A stretch of DNA of 6,902 bases, from NCBI GenBank assembly GCA_031289895.1, contig JAITOP010000278.1:1-6902 (forward strand), given 5' to 3'. The notes under the pieces were generated by a model. That model was not told where the DNA came from, did no database searches, and saw only the letters and a list, made by a program, of their open reading frames with translations. Of the stretch, positions 1 to 4,263 are shown piece by piece. The DNA comes from Prevotellaceae bacterium (GTDB lineage: Bacteria > Bacteroidota > Bacteroidia > Bacteroidales > UBA932). How positions within the stretch are numbered: position 1 is the first letter of the stretch; the number at the start of each line of letters is the position of its first letter. Position numbers and translations under genes: made by a program.

Positions 1-4
1 TTTT

Positions 5-2137
5 TCAAATCTCATCAGTAAGAAGCGAAAGTGAAATGCGTTTTCGCGGAATATCTATTTCCAAAACTTTTACTTTTATATTTTGATTTAGTTTTAATAT
101 TCTGTTGGGGTCGTGAACGTATTGTTTTGCCATTTGGCTTATGTGTATAAGTCCGCTCTGATGCACGCCAATATCAACAAAACAGCCGAATGCGGCAATG
201 TTTACCACTACTCCCGGCAATATCATTCCCTCGCGCAAGTGGGTGATATCCGAAACGGTATTGTCAAATTCAAAAATATTAAATTCTTCGCGAGGGTCTC
301 TGCCTTGTTTCGACAGTTCTTTAACAATATCGGTGAGCGTTGGTATGCCTACGGTGGCTGTTACAAAATAGTTTATATTTATTTGTTTACGCAGATTTTC
401 GTCGGCTACGAGGTCGGCAATACTGCAATTGAGATGCTTTGCCATTTTTTCGACAATATGATAACTTTCAGGGTGAACTGCGCTGCGGTCGAGCGGATTT
501 TCGGCATCGTGTATTCTTATAAATCCTGCCGCCTGCTCAAATGCTTTTTCACCAAAACGGCTAACTTTTTTTAGTTCGGCTTTCGATTTGAAACCGCCGT
601 TTTTATTACGATAATCAACAACATTTTTTGCCAGTGCCGCACCAATACCCGAAACATGCGAAAGCAATTCGCGGCTTGCGCTGTTCACTTCCACCCCAAC
701 AGCATTTACGCAACTGTCAACAGTTTGTTCAAGCGATTCTGCAAGTTTTTTTTGATTTACATCATGCTGATATTGCCCAACGCCAATTGATTTTGGGTCT
801 ATTTTGATAAGTTCTGCCAGAGGGTCTATCAACCGCCGCCCGATAGAAACCGAACCTCTGACGGTAATATCGTGGTCGGGAAATTCCTCGCGAGCCAAAT
901 CGGATGCCGAATACACCGATGCTCCGTTTTCATTTACCACCACAATAATCGGTTTTTGCTCGAAATTGATATTGCGAACAAAATTTTCGGTTTCTCTGCC
1001 TGCCGTGCCGTTGCCAATAGCGATAGCCTCGACATTGTGTTTTTTTGCCAAATCGTAAATTATTTGATTTGCCTGCTGCACATTGTTTTGCGGCGGATGC
1101 GGATAGATAGTTGCATTTTCGAGCAGCGAACCGTATTTGTTCAATACAACAACTTTACATCCTGTTCTAAATCCCGGGTCGATTGCCATAACCACTTTTT
1201 GTCCCAGCGGCGCAGCCAGCAGCAGTTGCCGTACATTGTTTGAAAATACTCTTATCGCCTCTTCATCGGCTTTTTCTTTGGCTTGCTGACGCATTTCGGT
1301 TTCCATTTGCGGTTGCAAAAGTCGTTTGTACGAATCTTCTATGGCATCAGCCACTTGGTCAGACGCTTCGTTGTCGGTGTGCAGATGTATGTTGTCCATA
1401 ATATCAAGAGCATCAACTTCATCGGGTTCTATTTTCAGACGCAAAAAACCTTCATCTTCGCCTCTGAACATCGCCAAAATCCGGTGCGACGATGCTTTTT
1501 TCAGCAGTTCTTTATTATCAAAATAAATGCTGTATTTATTGCCCGCCTCTTCTTTATCTTTTATTATTTTCGATACGATTTCGCCTTGATTAAAAAACAG
1601 TTTACGTATTCGGGCGCGGGTGATTTCGTGTTCGCATATATTTTCGGCTAAAATATCTCTTGCTCCGGCAAGGGCTTCGTCGATAGTATTAACGTTTTTT
1701 TCGGGATTGATATATTCGGCAGCCCATTTGCGCACATCGCCGTTGTACTGTTTGTACAGTTTAACAGCCAGCGGTTCAAGCCCTTTTTCTTTTGCCACGC
1801 TTGCTTTGGTTTTGCGTTTGGGTTTGTACGGAAGATATATATCTTCGAGTTCGGGAAGAGTGAGTGCGGCATCGATTCGCGCTTTTAGTTCGGGCGTAAG
1901 TTTATCCTGTTCGGCTATCGATTTAAGAATAACCGCCCTGCGGTTTTCAATCTCCATAAGTTGAGCAAATCGGTTTTGGATAAGAAGTATTTTCACTTCG
2001 TCCATACCACCTGAGGCTTCTTTGCGATAGCGGGCAACAAAAGGTATAGTAGCTCCTTTTTCCAGCAAATCCAATACATTCAATACTTTTGACGCATCTA
2101 AACTTAATTCGTGCGCTATTCTTTGAGCAAAATTCAT
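5..2137 (-). CDS. tex: Tex family S1 RNA-binding protein (transcription accessory protein)
   Basis: This is a complete 710-residue protein with ATG at 2137-2135 and TGA at 7-5. Tex proteins are cytoplasmic nucleic-acid-binding factors related to eukaryotic Spt6 and linked to transcription; the exact role in this phylum is not established. The domain order is canonical. An N-terminal helical Tex region carries IPFVARYRKEASGGMDEV (31-48) and LEDIYLPYKPKRKTKA (97-112). A YqgF/RNase H-like domain follows, with MAIDPGFRTGCKV (317-329) and IGNGTAGRETE (374-384), then VNENGASVYSASDLAREEFP (401-420) and RGSVSIGRRLIDPLAELIKI (427-446). Next come helix-hairpin-helix motifs around VSGIGAALAKNVV (495-507) and a C-terminal S1 domain at about 636-706 (GVVVNIAAFGCFVDIG, SGLIHISQM). 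The length is a little shorter than the roughly 770-785 residues of proteobacterial Tex, but all domains are present and no frameshift is seen. It diverges from nadC and has its own -7 element 23 bp upstream of the start codon. No terminator is visible because the window ends 4 bases after the stop. Confidence 0.97.
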   Translation of the reverse strand: MNFAQRIAHELSLDASKVLNVLDLLEKGATIPFVARYRKEASGGMDEVKILLIQNRFAQLMEIENRRAVILKSIAEQDKLTPELKARIDAALTLPELEDIYLPYKPKRKTKASVAKEKGLEPLAVKLYKQYNGDVRKWAAEYINPEKNVNTIDEALAGARDILAENICEHEITRARIRKLFFNQGEIVSKIIKDKEEAGNKYSIYFDNKELLKKASSHRILAMFRGEDEGFLRLKIEPDEVDALDIMDNIHLHTDNEASDQVADAIEDSYKRLLQPQMETEMRQQAKEKADEEAIRVFSNNVRQLLLAAPLGQKVVMAIDPGFRTGCKVVVLNKYGSLLENATIYPHPPQNNVQQANQIIYDLAKKHNVEAIAIGNGTAGRETENFVRNINFEQKPIIVVVNENGASVYSASDLAREEFPDHDITVRGSVSIGRRLIDPLAELIKIDPKSIGVGQYQHDVNQKKLAESLEQTVDSCVNAVGVEVNSASRELLSHVSGIGAALAKNVVDYRNKNGGFKSKAELKKVSRFGEKAFEQAAGFIRIHDAENPLDRSAVHPESYHIVEKMAKHLNCSIADLVADENLRKQININYFVTATVGIPTLTDIVKELSKQGRDPREEFNIFEFDNTVSDITHLREGMILPGVVVNIAAFGCFVDIGVHQSGLIHISQMAKQYVHDPNRILKLNQNIKVKVLEIDIPRKRISLSLLTDEI

Positions 2138-2159
2138 TTTCTGTTTATTTAAGAAAGGG

Positions 2160-2167
2160 CAAAGTTA
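2160..2167 (-). promoter_or_regulatory. Predicted -7 promoter element of tex (TAACTTTG)
   Basis: On the minus strand these bases read TAACTTTG, an exact match to the Bacteroidota -7 consensus TAnnTTTG. The octamer ends 22 nt before the ATG, which would give a leader of roughly 15-18 nt. No clear TTTG-type -33 element lies at the expected distance; that region holds only CTTT words. The match and its position are seen directly; promoter activity is inferred. Confidence 0.6.
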
Positions 2168-2194
2168 GTAAAAGTTCATAAAGTTTTTAAAGTT
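2161..2194. repeat. AAAGTT ladder: four copies at 9-10 bp spacing
   Basis: The plus-strand word AAAGTT begins at 2161, 2171, 2180 and 2189, with spacings of 10, 9 and 9 bp. On the minus strand these read AACTTT, and the first copy is the core of the predicted tex -7 element. The copies therefore lie on roughly one face of the helix just upstream of the tex promoter. They could be an operator for a regulator, alternative -7 boxes, or leftovers of local duplication. The spacing is seen directly; any function is inference. Confidence 0.5.
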
Positions 2195-2352
2195 ATAAAG
2201 ATTTTAAAATCAGCAAAAAACAAAAAACAAATCAACAAAAAACAAAAAACAAAAAACAAATCAACAAAAAACAAAAAACAAATCAGCAAATCAACAAAAA
2301 ACAAATCAACAAAAAACAAACTTACAACTTATAAAGATAATTTTATAACTTT
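2189..2352. repeat. 11-bp inverted repeat flanking the array, overlapping the nadC promoter
   Basis: AAAGTTATAAA at 2189-2199 is the exact reverse complement of TTTATAACTTT at 2342-2352. The right copy contains most of the nadC -7 element, and the left copy is the fourth AAAGTT unit upstream of tex. In addition, TTATAAAGAT occurs as a direct repeat at 2193-2202 and 2329-2338. The arms are 142 bp apart, so this is not a terminator hairpin. The matches are exact, but such AT-rich words can recur by chance in a region like this. Confidence 0.5.
2214..2316. repeat. Two-word tandem array of CAAAAAA and CAAATCAA
   Basis: The 103 bases parse without remainder into 14 units: nine of A = CAAAAAA (7 bp) and five of B = CAAATCAA (8 bp, one of them ending in G). 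The order is A A B A A A B A A B' B A B A, where B' is CAAATCAG at 2279-2286. The only G in the array is the last base of B'. The plus strand is otherwise A, C and a few T, so there is strong strand asymmetry. The minus-strand units read TTTTTTG and TTGATTTG, both loosely like the promoter element TAnnTTTG or the TTTG -33 word. This looks like slippage-prone DNA whose copy number probably varies between strains. It has no coding potential. Confidence 0.9.
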
Positions 2353-2353
2353 G
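2346..2353 (+). promoter_or_regulatory. Predicted -7 promoter element of nadC (TAACTTTG)
   Basis: TAACTTTG matches the Bacteroidota -7 consensus TAnnTTTG and is the same octamer found on the opposite strand before tex. It ends 24 nt before the nadC ATG, giving a predicted leader of about 17-19 nt. No convincing TTTG -33 word is seen upstream. The leader between the octamer and the ATG (2354-2377) is A/T-rich and lacks a clear Shine-Dalgarno sequence, as is usual in this phylum. No riboswitch or NAD-responsive operator was recognised. Confidence 0.6.
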
Positions 2354-2377
2354 TGCATATTTTCAAAATAAAAAATT

Positions 2378-3229
2378 ATGAAATATCAGGATTTTATCGA
2401 CGATTTAATTTCGTTGCTAATAAAAGAAGACATTGGCGATGGCGACCATTCATCGTTGTCAACAATTCCGCTGGATGCTTGCGGACGAATGAAACTGCTT
2501 GTCAAACAGGACGGTATAATTGCAGGAATAGAAGTTGCCAAACAAATTTTCTATCGTATCGACAGCGATATAAAAATTACCGAACAACTGCTGCATGATG
2601 GCGACAAAATAAAATTCGGCGATATTGCTTTTTATGTCGAGGGCAGAATACAATCGCTTTTGCAATCGGAACGCTTGGTGCTGAACGTTATGCAACACAT
2701 GAGCGGAATAGCCACAACAACAGCCGTTTACGTGAAATGCCTCGAAGGATTGAAAACAAAAATACTCGACACTCGCAAAACCACGCCGGGAATGCGCGTA
2801 CTTGACAAAATGGCTGTGAAAACAGGCGGCGGCGAAAATCACAGAATGGGTTTGTTTGACATGATAATGCTGAAAGACAATCATATAGACTTTGCCGGCG
2901 GAATTGAAAATGCTATTTCGAAAGCTCAAAATTATCTGAACGAAACGCATCGTTCGCTAAAAATTGAAATAGAAGTTCGCAGCATAGCCGATATAAAAAA
3001 AGTTATGCAAATTGGCGGCGTGGATATAATTATGCTCGATAATTTCGACATTGCAACAACTCGCGAAGCTGTAAAACTGATTGACGGAAAATATAAAACA
3101 GAATCGTCGGGCGGCATAACTATCAGCAATTTGCGGGACTATGCCGAATGTGGCGTTGACTTTATTTCTGTCGGCGCGCTTACACATCAAATAAAAAGTT
3201 TGGATTTGAGTTTGAAGGCGGTTAAATAA
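2378..3229 (+). CDS. nadC: Nicotinate-nucleotide pyrophosphorylase (carboxylating), quinolinate phosphoribosyltransferase
   Basis: This is a complete 283-residue protein, the normal length for the family. It converts quinolinate plus PRPP into nicotinate mononucleotide, CO2 and pyrophosphate, the step that joins the de novo aspartate route to the common NAD pathway. It is cytoplasmic, and characterised homologues form dimers or hexamers. The N-terminal alpha/beta sandwich (1-108) includes the IKEDIGDGDHSS start (16-26) and SERLVLNVMQHMSGIAT (97-113). The barrel contains the active-site blocks DTRKTTPGMR (131-140), GGGENHRMGLFDMIMLKDNH (150-169), EVR (199-201), LDNF (220-223), ESSGGI (242-247) and SVGALTH (264-270). 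The expected basic substrate-binding residues (R99, R133, K134, H155, R156, K166) and acidic E199 and D221 are all present. The ATG at 2378 fits the family N-terminus and follows a -7 element. nadA and nadB are not in the window, so the gene is not part of a visible nad operon. Confidence 0.98.
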   Translation: MKYQDFIDDLISLLIKEDIGDGDHSSLSTIPLDACGRMKLLVKQDGIIAGIEVAKQIFYRIDSDIKITEQLLHDGDKIKFGDIAFYVEGRIQSLLQSERLVLNVMQHMSGIATTTAVYVKCLEGLKTKILDTRKTTPGMRVLDKMAVKTGGGENHRMGLFDMIMLKDNHIDFAGGIENAISKAQNYLNETHRSLKIEIEVRSIADIKKVMQIGGVDIIMLDNFDIATTREAVKLIDGKYKTESSGGITISNLRDYAECGVDFISVGALTHQIKSLDLSLKAVK

Positions 3230-3232
3230 TGA

Positions 3233-3267
3233 TTAGTGGTTAGTGGTTAATAGTTAATAATTAGAAA
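3233..3267. repeat. Five 7-bp TTA-initial units between nadC and the next gene
   Basis: The 35 bases parse exactly into five heptamers: TTAGTGG, TTAGTGG, TTAATAG, TTAATAA and TTAGAAA. They fill the 41-bp spacer almost completely, starting 3 bases after the nadC stop and ending 3 bases before the next ATG. The first two units are identical and the later ones degrade. No hairpin terminator and no TAnnTTTG element is present in the spacer, so the downstream gene is probably co-transcribed with nadC. The final unit places AGAAAG just upstream of the ATG, at most a weak ribosome-binding site. Confidence 0.8.
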
Positions 3268-3270
3268 GAT

Positions 3271-4230
3271 ATGTCAGCAAACGAAAAAAAAACAGAACTA
3301 ATATCCCGTAGTGGTTGTTTGTTTTTACTTATATTTATAACACTTGTAATAGGTTTAATTATAGCACTTTTTTTACATCCTAAATCTTACCGTGAAATAC
3401 TAATAGCAATAGTAATAACGTTTATTTTGAGTCGTATTTGTGTAAATTATATATCATCAAAAGGCGAAGTGATAGAAACATTAGCCACTATTGGTTGTTT
3501 TTCTTCAGTTATATTAATAATATTTGCTATTATATACTGTTTTTTATATCCTGAAATTTACAGAGAATTAATAATAACAGCAATATGCACTTTTATTCTT
3601 GGTGTTTCTTGCACATATTATATGTCATACACCGAAAAATACAAGAATAAAATTATTCAGAAACAAAGAGACGCTTTTTCAAGGCTCTCAATAGGAGAGA
3701 AGAAAAAATTTTTAGATGATAACTTTGATAATTTTTTTCAATGGAAAATCAGTTCTGGTGGTGATTTAGAAGAATTTGTTTGTATTTCTGATTCTTATAA
3801 TGGTTATTATGTTGAATTTTATTATGATTCAAGCTATAAGCGTGATAAAGAATATATACACATGGGGTCAAGGTCAGAGTATTCTTTGCATTACATAAAA
3901 GTGTTATTAAATGAAATTTGGTATATAAAAGAAATAACATTGAAAACAGAACGGGGCAGCCTTTCTTTACCTGTTAAAAAACAGACAAAAATACATGTAG
4001 GAGATGTAATATTATCAATAAATTACAATAAAAAATTAGTAGATAAAAAAATATCTCAGGAAAAACAATTTAATGAGGAACACGAAGAACTGTTAAAACG
4101 AATAGAAATCAATAAAGAAAAACGTAAACTTCTTAAAAAAGAACGTAAAGAAGAAATCAAAAAACAAGCCTTACGTGAGCTTTTAGAAGATGGATTTGTT
4201 GATGAAACAAAAGACACTGAAACAAAATAA
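3271..4230 (+). CDS. Uncharacterised four-helix membrane protein with duplicated hairpin and charged C-terminal coiled coil
   Basis: The family of this complete 319-residue protein is not recognised. The N-terminal half has four hydrophobic segments, at about 16-35, 42-61, 73-92 and 99-118. Segments 1-2 and 3-4 are an internal duplication: residues 34-62 and 91-119 align without gaps with 14 of 29 identities, sharing the pattern FLxPxxYRE...TFIL...C..Y.S. Each PxxYRE turn lies between the two helices of a hairpin, so both should face the same side of the membrane, probably the periplasm, leaving both ends in the cytoplasm. Residues 120-255 form a soluble domain with several aromatic residues (YNGYYVEFYYD, 176-186). 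Residues 258-305 are Lys/Glu-rich and likely a helical coiled coil. The gene follows nadC by 41 bp without a separate promoter and precedes the outer-membrane protein gene by 33 bp. Its base composition is poorer in GC than nadC in sampled stretches. An A9 run covers codons 5-8. Expression as a real gene is likely from the long ORF and protein-like composition; function is unknown. Confidence 0.85.
   Translation: MSANEKKTELISRSGCLFLLIFITLVIGLIIALFLHPKSYREILIAIVITFILSRICVNYISSKGEVIETLATIGCFSSVILIIFAIIYCFLYPEIYRELIITAICTFILGVSCTYYMSYTEKYKNKIIQKQRDAFSRLSIGEKKKFLDDNFDNFFQWKISSGGDLEEFVCISDSYNGYYVEFYYDSSYKRDKEYIHMGSRSEYSLHYIKVLLNEIWYIKEITLKTERGSLSLPVKKQTKIHVGDVILSINYNKKLVDKKISQEKQFNEEHEELLKRIEINKEKRKLLKKERKEEIKKQALRELLEDGFVDETKDTETK
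3284..3292 (+). repeat. A9 homopolymer at codons 5-8 of the membrane protein gene
   Basis: Nine consecutive A bases follow G3283 in the codons GAA AAA AAA ACA. Gain of one A would end translation at a TAG after 13 codons, and loss of one A at a TAA after 9 codons. The tract is therefore placed where slippage in replication or transcription would switch the product off. It could equally be an ordinary run in an AT-rich lysine-coding segment. Confidence 0.7.
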
Positions 4231-4249
4231 ATTGTAAATATAAAGTTAT

Positions 4250-4257
4250 TACATTTG
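4250..4257 (+). promoter_or_regulatory. Possible -7 promoter element (TACATTTG) just before the outer-membrane protein gene
   Basis: TACATTTG matches TAnnTTTG and lies in the 33-bp gap after the membrane protein gene. A TTG at 4232-4234, 15 bp upstream, could be a weak -33 word, though closer than usual. The octamer ends only 6 nt before the ATG at 4264, so a transcript starting at the usual distance would have essentially no leader. It is either a promoter for a leaderless or near-leaderless mRNA or a chance match. Confidence 0.35.
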
Positions 4258-4263
4258 AAAAAT

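Larger units (their letters stand above)
2138..2377. other. Divergent intergenic region between tex and nadC
   Basis: This 240-bp region separates the divergent start codons and contains no credible coding sequence. From left to right it holds the tex leader, the tex -7 element with the AAAGTT ladder, the two-word A/C-rich array (2214-2316), an AT-rich stretch, and the nadC -7 element and leader. It is extremely AT-rich. Transcription is expected to run outward in both directions from its two ends, and the repeat array acts as a spacer between the promoters. Confidence 0.85.

Noticed and set aside
113..1964. Several plus-strand open frames (for example 113-574, 872-1243, 1283-1651, 1620-1964)
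   Set aside because: All are antisense to the complete tex gene, whose domains are intact through this stretch. Their translations show no recognisable motifs.
2214..2316. CRISPR array
   Set aside because: Units are only 7-8 bp and abut directly, with no unique spacers and no cas genes nearby.
2214..2316. Intrinsically bent DNA from phased A-tracts
   Set aside because: The A6 tracts recur every 7-8 bp, not near 10.5 bp, so they would not add up to strong planar curvature.
2189..2352. Inverted repeat as ends of a small transposable element
   Set aside because: There is no coding content between the arms, no target-site duplication was identified, and the arms coincide with promoter-like words.
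2353..2598. Plus-strand frame starting at 2353 in another phase
   Set aside because: It overlaps nadC, lacks family similarity and begins inside the predicted nadC promoter element.
2459..3190. Minus-strand open frames opposite nadC (2459-2950, 2932-3129, 2957-3190)
   Set aside because: nadC is complete and has all active-site blocks on the plus strand; these are antisense shadows.
3227..3270. Rho-independent terminator after nadC
   Set aside because: The spacer is a direct heptamer repeat with no GC-rich inverted repeat or following T-run.
3749..3940. Minus-strand open frame of 63 codons opposite the membrane protein gene
   Set aside because: It is antisense to a longer, coherent plus-strand gene, and its translation is low-complexity Asn/His/Tyr-rich.
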